Notes: generated by a model from the sequence alone, not told the origin. DNA of 64,000 nt from DATMER01 sp963741305 (GCA_963741305.1 CAVUHL010000003.1:2232001-2296000); one strand, 5' to 3'; counted from the first letter of the stretch, positions 32,473 through 41,791 are shown. Made by a program: numbers and translations.

Positions 32473-33035
32473 CTACGCCAGATCAATGTCGAGCATCTGC
32501 CGGCCGCGCCGGCTCTTCAGCTCGACTCGCAGCCGCACCTCGTCCCCGGGCGCCACCGCGAGGCGGCCCGACAGAGGACGCAGGAGCCGCCCCCAACTCG
32601 TCAGCGGCGCGAAGGGGCAGTGGCAAGCTGGATGTCCTCGTCAAGGTGAGCGCGAAAATAGACGGGCGATCGCGGCTTGATAGGCCAGCACCCGCACGGT
32701 GTCCTGGAGGAGGTTGTGGTGCGCCAGAACCGAGGCGAAGGCCTCTTGGGTGAGCGCAACCGCGCCCTCCTGTCCGACCGGTACGAGGAACGCCTGGTCG
32801 ATCAGGGCGGCCACGACGATGGAGAACCTTCGTCGTCGAACTCCCATTCGACCTGCAGGCTGGCGAGCGCTTCGCGCGGGGTCGCTCCCGCCGCGAAGGC
32901 CATCAGCACCGGCAGGGCATCGAGATCCATGTCCTGGGCCGGACGCGAGATCGAGCTGGTTGCAGCGAGCCTGCCCGTGCGCAGGATCTCGAAAGTCAGG
33001 GAACGGGATACCACGTAGGGAACGTCCCACTCCAT
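32473..33035 (-). pseudogene. decayed methyltransferase-type gene (PRMT-like) with internal deletion
   Basis: The N-terminal part from 33035 (MEWDVPYVVSRSLTFEILRT, then DLDALPVLMAFAAGATPREA) continues after a frameshift near 32820 as ALIDQAFLVPVG and SVLAHHNLLQDTVRVLAYQA. This last phrase resembles the start of arginine-methyltransferase-like domains. The whole SAM-binding core is then missing. The end reappears as FRAHLDEDIQLATAP and, after another shift, FAPLTSWGRLLRPLSGRLAV, ending LDIDLA. Two frameshifts and a deletion of several hundred bases are inferred. Confidence 0.6.
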
Positions 33036-33127
33036 CGCGCCACCTCCTCCGGAGGTGTGGAGTATAGGCCGATATACTCCCTCTCGCCGGACGGGCGGAT
33101 CCTCGCCTCCGGCTGGAGGGAAACCTG

Positions 33128-34126
33128 ATGCACACCCGCACCCTCGGCCCCAACGGTCCCCGCGTCTCCGCCGTCGGCCTTGGCTGCATGGGCATGTCCG
33201 ACCTCTATGGCTCCTCGGATGAGGCCGAAAGCATCGCCACGATCCATGCGGCGCTCGACGCCGGTATCAACCTGCTCGACACCGGCGACTTCTACGGCAT
33301 GGGCCACAACGAGATGCTGATCCGCGAGGCCCTGAGGGGCCGTTCCCGCGAGCAGATCCTGATCAGCGTCAAGTTCGGGGCCATGCGCGATGCGGCCGGC
33401 GGATGGGTGGGCTACGATGGCCGGCCCGCCGCGGTCAAGAACTTCCTCGCCTATACGCTGCGCCGGCTTGGCACGGACCACGTGGATATCTACCGCCCCG
33501 CCCGCGTTGATCCCGCTGTGCCGATCGAAGAGACGGTCGGCGCCATCTCGGAGATGGTCAAGGCTGGATACATCCGGCACATCGGGCTCTCGGAGGCCGG
33601 GTCCGAGACGATCCGCCGGGCGCACGCGGTCCACCCGATCTGCAACCTCCAGATCGAGTACTCGCTGTTTTCGCGCGGCATCGAATCTGGAGTGCTGCCG
33701 ACCTGCCGGGAGTTGGGCATCGGCATCACCGCTTATGGCGTGCTGTCCCGCGGCCTTCTCAGCGGTCACTGGTCCAAGGAGCGCGTCGGGGGCGGAACGG
33801 ACTTCCGCAACTACAGCCCCCGGTTCCAGGGCGAGAACCTCGACCGCAATCTCGGGCTCGTCGAGGCGCTCCGATCCGTCGCGGAGTCAAAGGGCGTCAC
33901 AGTCGCGCAGGCCGCGATTGCCTGGGTGCTGTCCCGCGGCTCGGACATTGTGCCGCTCGTCGGAGCGCGCCGCCGTGACCGGCTCTCCGAATCGCTCGGC
34001 GCGCTCGACTTCGATCTCACGGCTGACGACCTCGCCCGGGTCGAGCAGGCGGTGCCCGCGGAAGCCGTGGCCGGCGATCGCTACAACGAGCACGCCATGG
34101 CCATGCTCGACAGCGAGCGCGGCTGA
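33128..34126 (+). CDS. aldo/keto reductase
   Basis: 332 residues, ATG behind GGAGGG. TIM-barrel NADPH-dependent oxidoreductase. It begins in the typical way: RTLGPNGPRVSAVGLGCMGM, then NLLDTGDFYGMGHNE with the catalytic aspartate and tyrosine, and SVKFG with the lysine. The fourth catalytic residue, usually histidine in YxxHR, is replaced: the segment reads DIYRPARVDPAVPIEETVGA. The C-terminal NADP site (VGARRRDRLSESLGAL) is present. Many bacterial relatives share the YRPAR form, so it is a subfamily trait. Substrate unknown. No operon partner. Confidence 0.9.
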   Translation: MHTRTLGPNGPRVSAVGLGCMGMSDLYGSSDEAESIATIHAALDAGINLLDTGDFYGMGHNEMLIREALRGRSREQILISVKFGAMRDAAGGWVGYDGRPAAVKNFLAYTLRRLGTDHVDIYRPARVDPAVPIEETVGAISEMVKAGYIRHIGLSEAGSETIRRAHAVHPICNLQIEYSLFSRGIESGVLPTCRELGIGITAYGVLSRGLLSGHWSKERVGGGTDFRNYSPRFQGENLDRNLGLVEALRSVAESKGVTVAQAAIAWVLSRGSDIVPLVGARRRDRLSESLGALDFDLTADDLARVEQAVPAEAVAGDRYNEHAMAMLDSERG

Positions 34127-34190
34127 ACTGTATTCTTTAGAGAGCTAAGGTTTACGGCCGCGTCCAACTCCCCCGGAACGGAGGTCGACC

Positions 34191-36884
34191 ATGCTCTCAT
34201 TCAATCCTCGCATTCTTTTGGTGCTCGCCCTCACCGGCGCGGCAGCTCCGGCCTCCGATCAGGCGCCCGCTGCTTACACCCTCTTCGAGAGCGGACAGGT
34301 CCGGCCGCTCGCCCTGTCTCCTGACCGCAAGCAGCTCTTCGCCGTCAACACTCCCGACGGCCGCTTGGAGGTGTTCGACATCGGGCCGCAGGGGCTCAAA
34401 CACCGGGTTTCCATCCCGGTTGGCCTGGAGCCGGTGGCGGTCGCGGCGCGGACGAATTCCGAGGCCTGGGTGGTCAATCATGTTTCCGACAGCGTCAGCA
34501 TCGTCGACGTGAGCCGCAAGGGGCCGAACCGGGTCGTGCGCACGCTCCTGGTGGGAGACGAGCCCCGCGACATCGTCTTTGCCGGCCCGCAGAAGCGGCG
34601 CGCGTTCATCACGACCGCGCACCGCGGCCAGAACAGCCCGGTCGATCCGCAGCTCACCACTCCGGGCGTCGGCCGGGCCGATGTCTGGGTGTTCGACGCC
34701 CTCAGTCCAGGCACGCCGCTCACGATCGTCACGCTCTTTTCAGACACGCCGCGGGCCCTCGCCGCGACACCCGATGGAACCCGCGTCTACGCGGCCGCGC
34801 ACGCTTCGGGCAATCAAACGACCACGGCCCACCGGCTGTTCATCCCCGACGGCGGCGAGGCGGCTGGAGGAAGCCCGGCACCCAACACGAACCACGCCGG
34901 CTTACCGCAGCTCGATACCGGGCTCATCGTCAAGTTCGACGGCGCGCACTGGGTCGACGAGCTCGGCCGCTCCTGGGACGAGGCGGTGAAGTTCAACCTG
35001 CCCGACAAGGACGTGTTCGTGATCGACGCCATGGCCGCGGTCCCGCAACAAATAGCTTCCTTTTCCGGAGTCGGCACCGTGCTCTTCAACATGATCGTCA
35101 ACCCGGAGAATGGCAAGGTTTACGTAACGAACACCGAGGCGCTGAACCATGTCCGGTTCACCGGGCCAGCGATCTTCGGGAGCACCTCGGTGACCGGCCA
35201 CTTTGCCGAGAACCGGATCACCGTGATCGATCCAGGCACGCACACGGTCGCCGCCCGGCATCTGAACCCTCATATCGACTTCGGCACCTGCTGCGCCCCG
35301 CTTCCCAATGCCGAGAGCGCGCTCAGTCTTGCTCTACCCCAGGGCATGGCCATCACCGCGGACGGCGGCACGCTGTATGTCGCCGCCATGGGGTCGGACA
35401 AAATCGGCGTGCTCGACACGGCGGCGCTCGAGCAGAACACATACTGGCCTGATGCGGGCTCGCAGATCTCCGTCAGCGGCGGCGGGCCCACGGGTCTGGT
35501 GCTGGACGAGCACCGCGGCCGGATCTACACGCTGAGCCGCTTCGACAACGCGGTCTCGGTCATCGACACAAACACGCGCCAGGAGATCCAGCACGTCGCG
35601 ATGTTCAACCCGGAGCCCGCGAGCGTGACCACGGGCCGCAGGTTCCTCTACGACGCCGCTCTAACATCGAGCCACGGCGATTCATCGTGCGCGAGCTGCC
35701 ACGTTTCCGGCGACACGGACCATCTCGCCTGGGACCTGGGCAATCCCGATGGGGACATGCGTGCCGCGCCCGGACCGTTCCGGGTCATCTTCGACCCGGT
35801 TACGATCGACTATCACCCGATGAAGGCGCCATTGGTCACCCAGAGCCTGCGCGGGATGGCGAATCATGGCGCGATGCACTGGCGCGGCGACCGCACGGGC
35901 GGTTACAACGAGCCCAGCGCGCAGCCGGACAGCGGCTCGTTCGATGAGGAGGAGGCCTTCCGCCAGTTCAACGAGGCCTTCCCGTTCCTGCTCGGCCGTT
36001 CGCAGGAGCTTTCGGCCGCGGACATGCAGGCCTTCACCGATTTCGCGCTCCAGATCACTTATCCGCCGAACCCCGTGCGGGCGCTCGACAACTCGCTCAC
36101 TACCGACCAGCAGGCGGGGCGCGACCTGTACTTCACGAAGCCCGCGACCGTGGGGATGACCTGCAACTTCTGCCACGTGCTCAACCCGAGCGGCAACGCG
36201 GACCTTGGCGTCAGCCGTCCGGGTTTCTTCGGCACGGATGGAGAGCACGTCGGCGGCGAGTTCCCCCATACCCTGAAGATCCCACACCTCCGAAACCTGT
36301 ATCAGAAGGTCGGGATGTTCGGGCTGCCACGCGAGGCGCAGATCAATCCCGACCTGGAGGCCAGCCATATGGGGGATCAGATCCGGGGCTTCGGGTTCAC
36401 TCACGACGGCACGATCGATTCGGTGATGCGGTTCGTCAGCGCCCTGGGATTTGTTCAGGATGAAACCAATCCCGAGGGGTTCCCGCGCGACGAGCCGGGT
36501 CTTCTAGAGCGCCGGCAGATCGAGTCGTTCCTGCTCGCGTACGACTCGAACCTCGCGCCCGTCGTGGGTCAGCAGGTGACGCTGCGCCTCGACAACGCCG
36601 CGGTCGCCGGGCCGCGCATCGATCTCCTGATGGCGCGGGCCGACGTGCACGAGTGCGAGCTCGTCGCGCATGGGCACGTGCTCGGCGAGATGCGCGGCTA
36701 TTTCTATGGCGGTGGTGTGTTCAAGCGCAACCGGGCGAACAAGCCGCCCTTGCCGGACCTGGCGCTCCGGCTATTGGCGCTCTTTCCCAACCAGGAGCTC
36801 ACCTACACCTGCGTACCCCCGGGCTCAGGCATCCGGATGGGGGTCGACCGCGATCTCGATGGAGTGCTCGACGGGGACGAATGA
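34191..36884 (+). CDS. secreted beta-propeller/di-haem cytochrome c protein
   Basis: 897 residues with a signal peptide (ILLVLALTGAAAPAS) and GGAGG ribosome site. Residues about 30-480 are a YVTN/lactonase-type beta-propeller with repeated phrases such as VEVFDI-like and VSIVDVS. The C-terminal half has two haem c sites, SSCASCHVSGD near residue 499 and TCNFCHVLNPSG near 658, in an arrangement like cytochrome c peroxidase/MauG-type modules. The end (MGVDRDLDGVLDGDE) resembles a calcium-binding loop. Probably periplasmic electron transfer or oxidation; substrate unknown. Its last 60 bp overlap the end of the convergent P450 gene. Confidence 0.85.
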   Translation: MLSFNPRILLVLALTGAAAPASDQAPAAYTLFESGQVRPLALSPDRKQLFAVNTPDGRLEVFDIGPQGLKHRVSIPVGLEPVAVAARTNSEAWVVNHVSDSVSIVDVSRKGPNRVVRTLLVGDEPRDIVFAGPQKRRAFITTAHRGQNSPVDPQLTTPGVGRADVWVFDALSPGTPLTIVTLFSDTPRALAATPDGTRVYAAAHASGNQTTTAHRLFIPDGGEAAGGSPAPNTNHAGLPQLDTGLIVKFDGAHWVDELGRSWDEAVKFNLPDKDVFVIDAMAAVPQQIASFSGVGTVLFNMIVNPENGKVYVTNTEALNHVRFTGPAIFGSTSVTGHFAENRITVIDPGTHTVAARHLNPHIDFGTCCAPLPNAESALSLALPQGMAITADGGTLYVAAMGSDKIGVLDTAALEQNTYWPDAGSQISVSGGGPTGLVLDEHRGRIYTLSRFDNAVSVIDTNTRQEIQHVAMFNPEPASVTTGRRFLYDAALTSSHGDSSCASCHVSGDTDHLAWDLGNPDGDMRAAPGPFRVIFDPVTIDYHPMKAPLVTQSLRGMANHGAMHWRGDRTGGYNEPSAQPDSGSFDEEEAFRQFNEAFPFLLGRSQELSAADMQAFTDFALQITYPPNPVRALDNSLTTDQQAGRDLYFTKPATVGMTCNFCHVLNPSGNADLGVSRPGFFGTDGEHVGGEFPHTLKIPHLRNLYQKVGMFGLPREAQINPDLEASHMGDQIRGFGFTHDGTIDSVMRFVSALGFVQDETNPEGFPRDEPGLLERRQIESFLLAYDSNLAPVVGQQVTLRLDNAAVAGPRIDLLMARADVHECELVAHGHVLGEMRGYFYGGGVFKRNRANKPPLPDLALRLLALFPNQELTYTCVPPGSGIRMGVDRDLDGVLDGDE

Positions 36885-37871
36885 TCGAAGGCAGGGGATG
36901 CGGCAGTTGGCGGAAGGCCGATAGGTCACGTTTTCGGCGAGTCCTTTGAGATTGACGCCGGCCCGGAGCAACGCTTCGATACCAGCCTGCGCGATGGTGA
37001 TCACCAGTGTCTCCCCCGGGCAGGCATGAGGGCCGGCGCCGAAGGTGAAAAGCTTGCCCGCGGGATCCCGGTTGGCTGCCGCGAGGAGGACCAGCACCAC
37101 ATCCCCCTCCTTCAAACCGCGGCCTGCCACGACGCCATCCTCGACCACGAAGCGGCGTGTGTTCTGGATGGGAGGGTCGTAGCGGAGCACGTTCAAGAGA
37201 GTCTGATGAAGGTCCGTCGCGGGATTGGCTGCCAGTGCAAGCAGCGTGTTGCCGATCAGGCCGGCCGTCGAGTCGTAGGCTTGGAAGAGGAATCCGATCC
37301 TGTTGGCGGCGATCCCGTCGTCATCGCCGCGGAACAGGTCCAGCAGGTGCCCCGCAGCCTCTCTCCCCCGCTCCACTTGCTCCGGCAGGCTTCCAGGAGC
37401 AAGAGCCGGCGCGAAATCGTCCACCAAGCTTGCCAGCCTGGGCAGGTCGTCCACTCCAAGCAGGCTGCCAATCACATAGGCGGGAAAGTGGAAAGCGATC
37501 TCGGTAGGTTCGGCCGGAAGACGCCCCGCCCATTCGCGGCTCGGCCCGGCCGCATCCATCGATCCCAGTTCGGCCATCACGTTGCCCTTGAGTGCCTGTT
37601 GCCTCGGGCCGTCAGTCATTCGGACGAGTTGGCGGAAGATGTCCGCGGCCGACGATCCCAGCAGAGCCTTCGGCACGGGCTCGGCCGTCGGACGCACCCG
37701 GCAGATTGGGCTCGTTAACACGGCGGTCACGGCCTCGGCGCTCGCAGCGACCCAGAGCCCCAAACGCTCGTCGCGCTCGAACGGCGCCTCGGCCACGAGG
37801 TGCTCGTAGTAGGGATAGGGATCGGGATGCGTCACCGCCGCAATGGGATCGGATGGGTAGGTCTGTGTCAT
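36825..37871 (-). CDS. short cytochrome P450
   Basis: 348 residues, about 50 fewer than usual. The haem ligand loop FTFGAGPHACPGETL is intact. The I-helix reads FLFQAYDSTAGLIGNTLLAL, without the usual AGxDT. The K-helix ExxR motif reads NVLRYDPPIQNTRRF, with Asn for Glu. The last residues (after YRPSANCRIP) are translated from sequence antisense to the cytochrome c gene, which suggests the original stop was lost or shifted. It overlaps the MaoC gene by 4 bp (ATGA), so the two are cotranscribed. Probably oxidises a lipid or polyketide-like substrate; unproven. Confidence 0.8.
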   Translation of the reverse strand: MTQTYPSDPIAAVTHPDPYPYYEHLVAEAPFERDERLGLWVAASAEAVTAVLTSPICRVRPTAEPVPKALLGSSAADIFRQLVRMTDGPRQQALKGNVMAELGSMDAAGPSREWAGRLPAEPTEIAFHFPAYVIGSLLGVDDLPRLASLVDDFAPALAPGSLPEQVERGREAAGHLLDLFRGDDDGIAANRIGFLFQAYDSTAGLIGNTLLALAANPATDLHQTLLNVLRYDPPIQNTRRFVVEDGVVAGRGLKEGDVVLVLLAAANRDPAGKLFTFGAGPHACPGETLVITIAQAGIEALLRAGVNLKGLAENVTYRPSANCRIPCLRSFVPVEHSIEIAVDPHPDA

Positions 37872-38308
37872 GAAGCCCGCCGCAGCACCAAGCCCAGCGC
37901 GATCATGGTCATGACATCCTCAGCGTTCTGGTTGCGCATGGTGTAGCGGAGCTTGACGAGCCCGCGGTCCGGCTTGCTGCGCGAGGGGATGGCCTCCAAC
38001 ACCTCGACGCGGACCGACAGCTCGTCGCCGGGGCGGACCGGCTTGAGCCAGCGCAACTCGTCGACACCCGGCGAGCCGAGGCTGCCGGAGCCGGTACCGA
38101 GGAGCTCGACGATCAGCCTCATGCAGAGCGCGGCCGTGTGCCAGCCGCTGGCGATGAGCCCGCCGTAGGGCGACTGGCGCGCAGCTTCCTCGTCGACGTG
38201 GAACGGCTGCGGGTCGAACTGCCGCGCGAAGGAGAGGATTTCCTCCTTCGTGACAGTCAGGCTCCGCGTGCCGGTCTCGTCACCGGGACGGAAATCCTGG
38301 AAGAACAT
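37868..38308 (-). CDS. MaoC-like (R)-enoyl hydratase
   Basis: About 146 residues, hot-dog fold. The active-site segment FARQFDPQPFHVDEEAA contains the hydratase Asp/His pair, followed by GGLIASGWHTAALCMRL. It should hydrate an enoyl thioester to the (R)-3-hydroxy form, or act on a related substrate. The ATG at 38308 is chosen over the GTG two codons upstream. First gene of a two-gene unit with the P450, suggesting a small lipid-modifying pathway. Confidence 0.85.
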   Translation of the reverse strand: MFFQDFRPGDETGTRSLTVTKEEILSFARQFDPQPFHVDEEAARQSPYGGLIASGWHTAALCMRLIVELLGTGSGSLGSPGVDELRWLKPVRPGDELSVRVEVLEAIPSRSKPDRGLVKLRYTMRNQNAEDVMTMIALGLVLRRAS

Positions 38309-38368
38309 GGACACTGGCGGGGATTGTAGACTTTTTCTACGAGATATTTCAATATAGCGCTTCCCGGA

Positions 38369-38998
38369 TTAGCCCACCTTCTCTTCCTGCACCTGGCGCA
38401 TCTGGCCCACGACGTCCTGGCCGCCGTAGAACAGGGCCGAGAGCTCGTTCTCGCTCCCTCCCAGGGCCTGCCGGTTCGCTTCGGTCGTGAACGTCCCCTT
38501 CTGGGTCAGGACGTAGAAGCGGACCTTCTCGGCCTCGGGCAAGGGATAGGTGTCGGTCTTGACCATCCGGGGGAGCGCCCGGTGCGACAGGGTGATGAAT
38601 TGCTTCGCGGCCCTGCGCACGGTTTCATGGGAGCCGCCGCCCTTCATGCCTCCCCCCGTCTTGTAGTAGATGCCGGCATCGCCGTCCGCGAAGCAGGCCA
38701 GCGTCACGACCGAGTTGGGGATGCTCATCTCCATCATCGCGCCGTAGGGCTCGTCGTCCTTCAACCCGTCGGGCAGGAAAAGCTCCTGCGGATTCTTGCG
38801 GAGCGCCGCCTCGCGCAGGCTCATGTAGACGTCTTCCGGGGATCTCTCCCCCCTCGCCGCCGCGGAGCGGGCCGCGGGGGGAGCGTTCCCGGGCACTCCG
38901 GATAGTGCCTTGCCGGAACCCGGCTTCCGCTTCACGTACCAAAGGACGCCGGCGAGAATGAGGACGAGGATGACCTTGATCGGACTGATGTGTTCCAT
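38369..38998 (-). CDS. membrane-anchored protein of unknown function
   Basis: 209 residues. One N-terminal membrane segment (VILVLILAGVLWYV) followed by a positively charged stretch and a flexible Ala/Pro/Gly linker, then a globular domain of about 150 residues. No motif I recognise; phrases such as FYVLTQKGTFTTEANRQALG and SALFYGGQDVVGQMRQ are distinctive. It is alone on its strand, divergent from the ACP gene. Confidence 0.65.
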   Translation of the reverse strand: MEHISPIKVILVLILAGVLWYVKRKPGSGKALSGVPGNAPPAARSAAARGERSPEDVYMSLREAALRKNPQELFLPDGLKDDEPYGAMMEMSIPNSVVTLACFADGDAGIYYKTGGGMKGGGSHETVRRAAKQFITLSHRALPRMVKTDTYPLPEAEKVRFYVLTQKGTFTTEANRQALGGSENELSALFYGGQDVVGQMRQVQEEKVG

Positions 38999-39070
38999 AG
39001 GTACGAATACCGCCCGCCGGGAGGCTCGGCCTTCCGGGTTTTTCGCCCGGATACTCCGCGGCGTGGGTTA

Positions 39071-39099
39071 TTGGCCTTTCTGTGGCCGAATCTTACCTT
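39071..39099 (+). promoter_or_regulatory. possible promoter of the ACP/acyltransferase unit
   Basis: TTGGCC (39071-39076) and TACCTT (39094-39099) with 17-bp spacing stand 13 bp before the ACP start codon, leaving almost no leader. Moderate match only. Confidence 0.35.
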
Positions 39100-39112
39100 A
39101 GACTGAGCCTTG

Positions 39113-39373
39113 ATGGACATCGAGGAGACAGTGCGGGACCTGGTGCGCTCGCGAGCCCCGCTCGCCCGGGCCCATGCCGAGCTGGCGGACGACCTCCGGC
39201 TCGGGCCGGGAGGCCTGGGAATGGATTCGATCGCCCTGGTCGAGCTGCTGCTCGACTGCGAGCAGCGTTTCGGATTCCGCGCCGGGTCCTGGAGGCCGGG
39301 CGAGCTCCTGGAAGGTCTGCCGCTCACGGTCGGGCGGCTCGCTGCCCACGTGCGAGCCGTGGCCGGGTCGTGA
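39113..39373 (+). CDS. acyl carrier protein
   Basis: 86 residues. The phosphopantetheine site is GGLGMDSIALVELLLDCEQR, with the DS(I) serine that receives the 4'-phosphopantetheine arm. Four-helix ACP layout; C-terminal helix VGRLAAHVRAVAG. It starts at the ATG (a TTG one codon earlier is possible) and overlaps the acyltransferase gene by 4 bp. With the opposing fatty-acyl-AMP ligase, it should carry an activated fatty acid for transfer by the acyltransferase. Confidence 0.85.
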   Translation: MDIEETVRDLVRSRAPLARAHAELADDLRLGPGGLGMDSIALVELLLDCEQRFGFRAGSWRPGELLEGLPLTVGRLAAHVRAVAGS

Positions 39374-40179
39374 TCCGGCGGCTCTTCGACGGGCTGGAAG
39401 GCCGGCTGGTTGGGCTCCGGCATCCACTCTCGGCCCTCCCCTTGGCCGGTGCGCTGGGATCGATCCGGAACCGCCTCTCCCGCCGCTGGCCTCATCCGGA
39501 GCAGGTCCAAACCCTCTTCCCCGCGCTATCCCGCTCCGAGGTGGCGCGCGTCGCCTGGAACATCGCCGCGCTCGAAGCCCGTAACCGGCTCCTCGTCGGA
39601 TGCATCCGGCGGGAGGCGCTTCCACTCGTCGAGGCGCCGGAGGCCTTCGCCTCCCTCCGCCCTCCCCTGCTCCTTGGAACGTTCCACGTCGGCGCCGTCC
39701 ACGCGCTCGGACCGGCGCTCGAAAAGCTGCCGGGACCGGTCCTGGCGCTTCGGCAGGGCCGGTTGTACCCGGCAGACCTGCCGGTCGAGGTGATTTCGAC
39801 GGAGGGGGACGAGCAGAGCCGGGCAGCCGCGTTTCTGCGCGCTCTCACCCATCTACAGGCGGGCGGCTTCGTGGTGACGGCGCTCGACGTTGTGCCAGGA
39901 GCCGGGCTGGCCGCTCCATGCCTTGGCCGCACCCTGGAGCTGGCGCGCGGCCCCTTTGCCCTGGCACGGCTCGCGGGCGTTCCGATCATGCCGCTCGCCG
40001 CCTGCTGGCAACCCGGCGGTGTGAAGATCGTCCTGGGCGAGGCGCTCACGTCGTCCGGAGAGACCGAGCTGGCTGCAGCGGCGGCGCTCTGGCTCGAGAG
40101 TTATCTCCTGAAATCTCCGGGCGAGCTCGGCTTGGGCCTTCTCCACTCCCTGCTCAGCTCACGGCCAGGCCCGCGCTGA
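39370..40179 (+). CDS. LpxL/HtrB-like lysophospholipid acyltransferase
   Basis: 269 residues from the GTG overlapping the ACP stop; upstream codons in frame overlap the ACP gene and are ignored. Order and spacing follow the LpxL/HtrB family: an N-terminal basic segment, RPPLLLGTFHVGAVHALGPA in the place of the catalytic HxxxxD/E block, and then LALRQGR and FALARLAGVPIMPLAACWQP. The canonical glutamate or aspartate of the catalytic block is not obvious (HVGAVH), so activity is uncertain. It probably acylates a lipid or glycolipid with a chain from the adjacent ACP. It overlaps the convergent ligase gene by 26 bp. Confidence 0.7.
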   Translation: MIRRLFDGLEGRLVGLRHPLSALPLAGALGSIRNRLSRRWPHPEQVQTLFPALSRSEVARVAWNIAALEARNRLLVGCIRREALPLVEAPEAFASLRPPLLLGTFHVGAVHALGPALEKLPGPVLALRQGRLYPADLPVEVISTEGDEQSRAAAFLRALTHLQAGGFVVTALDVVPGAGLAAPCLGRTLELARGPFALARLAGVPIMPLAACWQPGGVKIVLGEALTSSGETELAAAAALWLESYLLKSPGELGLGLLHSLLSSRPGPR

Positions 40180-41674
40180 ACAGGACGGAGCGCTCCAGCT
40201 CCCCGGCGAGGATCGCATCGCGCAGGACCGCGTGGCGGACCTTGCCGTTCGGGGTGCGTGGGATCATCCGCGGCGCGAGGACCAGCACGCCGTCCGGAGC
40301 GAAGCCGAGCGTGTTCTCGACGGCCACGGACACGGCCCAGGCGAGCTGCGAAGGCTCAGAGGCCGGATCGGCTTCGACGGCGAGCACGATTTCCTCGGTG
40401 GCGGCATCGGACGACGGTGGCAGCCCGACGGCGGCGGCCACCTTCACCCCGGGCACGCCTTCCGCCACCTCTTCCAGCTCGCGAGGAGCGAGCGGAGCCC
40501 CTCCCCTCTTGAGGAGCGCCCGCTTGCGGGCGAGGACGTAGAGATGTCCATCGGGGTCGAGCCTGCCGATGTCGCCGGTGTGGAGCCAGCCATCGCGCAG
40601 GACCTCCCGCGTGGCCTCTTCGGCCTCGAAATAGCCGGCGAAGATCGCCGGGCCGCGCACCAGGATCTCCCCGAGCTGTCCTTCGATGCGGACCTCGGTT
40701 CCCAGGAGCGGCCGGCCGCAGGAGACGTTGCCCCCGGAGTCGGCGCGCAACGGCTCGCCCGGGAGCAGTCCGGTGACTCCGAGCGTCGCTTCCGCCAGTC
40801 CGTAGCCGGGCCGGATGATCCCCGGCACGCTGAAACGCCGCTCGAAGGAGTCGATCGTGCTCTGCCGCACCGGTTCGCCGCCGTTCGTGGCATAGCGGAG
40901 CGCCGACAGATCGAGCCCCGCCGGGTTCACCAGGCGCGCTGCCAGCCGCCAGGCGAAATCCGGCGCGCCCAGGACGGTGGCGCGGACCTCCGACGCCGTC
41001 TGCAACCAGAGCGGCAGCGTCCGGATCGCGGGAGGCACCAAGTGGCAGGGCGCTCCAAAATAGATGGGACCGAGGACAAAACGGACCAGGCCGAGGTCGT
41101 GCCAGGGCGGCACCCAGCTGACCAGGACGTCCTGAGGTCCGAGGCCGATCCAGTCGCGTGACACCCGCAGTGAGGCGATCGCATTGCGGTGCAGGACGAC
41201 GGCGGCCCGCGGCTCTCCGGAGGTGCCCGAGGTGGGCTGCAGGAACGCGATGTCGTCCTCACTTGGCCCCGCTCCCTCCCACGGTGAAAGGCGCGGCACC
41301 TCGTCGAGCTTCACCCCGCCCAGCCCTTCTCCGAGCACCAGGGCCGGCCGCACCCGTGCGGCGCGGCGGGCAGCCGTTGCCGGCGCCATCGAAGGATCGA
41401 GCGCACACGGGATCGCCGCGAGGCGCTGCAGGGCGAAGAAGGCGCGGATGAAGCCGAGCCCCGCCGGGAGGAGGAGGACGACGCGGTCGCCGCGGCGCAC
41501 ACCCAGGCTTGCCAGTCCCGAGGCCAGCACCTCTACCTCGGCCCGGAGCTTGCCGTAGCTGAGCTTCTCCCCTTTCTCGGCAAATGCCAGCGCGCCGGGA
41601 GCGCACGCCGCCCGGTGGGCGAGCGCCGCGTCGAGCGTCCGGATCTCGGGCCCGAGGGGAGCGAGGCGATCCAT
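40154..41674 (-). CDS. fatty-acyl-AMP/CoA ligase (AMP-binding family)
   Basis: 506 residues. ANL superfamily: P-loop LQPTSGTSGEPRAAVV; A5 motif IIRPGYGLAEATLGVTG, with GYGLAEAT typical of fatty-acyl-AMP ligases; A7 DGWLHTGDIGRLDPDGHLYV; and A10 TPNGKVRHAVL with the catalytic lysine. Long-chain acids would be adenylated and loaded, likely onto the ACP encoded opposite. It converges on the acyltransferase with a 26-bp overlap, which is unusual and suggests recent compaction of the locus. Confidence 0.88.
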   Translation of the reverse strand: MDRLAPLGPEIRTLDAALAHRAACAPGALAFAEKGEKLSYGKLRAEVEVLASGLASLGVRRGDRVVLLLPAGLGFIRAFFALQRLAAIPCALDPSMAPATAARRAARVRPALVLGEGLGGVKLDEVPRLSPWEGAGPSEDDIAFLQPTSGTSGEPRAAVVLHRNAIASLRVSRDWIGLGPQDVLVSWVPPWHDLGLVRFVLGPIYFGAPCHLVPPAIRTLPLWLQTASEVRATVLGAPDFAWRLAARLVNPAGLDLSALRYATNGGEPVRQSTIDSFERRFSVPGIIRPGYGLAEATLGVTGLLPGEPLRADSGGNVSCGRPLLGTEVRIEGQLGEILVRGPAIFAGYFEAEEATREVLRDGWLHTGDIGRLDPDGHLYVLARKRALLKRGGAPLAPRELEEVAEGVPGVKVAAAVGLPPSSDAATEEIVLAVEADPASEPSQLAWAVSVAVENTLGFAPDGVLVLAPRMIPRTPNGKVRHAVLRDAILAGELERSVLFSAGLAVS

Positions 41675-41791
41675 GCGGGAACTTTATCCTTCGCGAAGAG
41701 ACGCGTCACGCCTGCGCCGCCCCGGACACCATGCTTTGTAGAAGCCGGCCGTAGCAGCACCCACATCTCTCGCTTCGAAAGAGAAGGTCTG

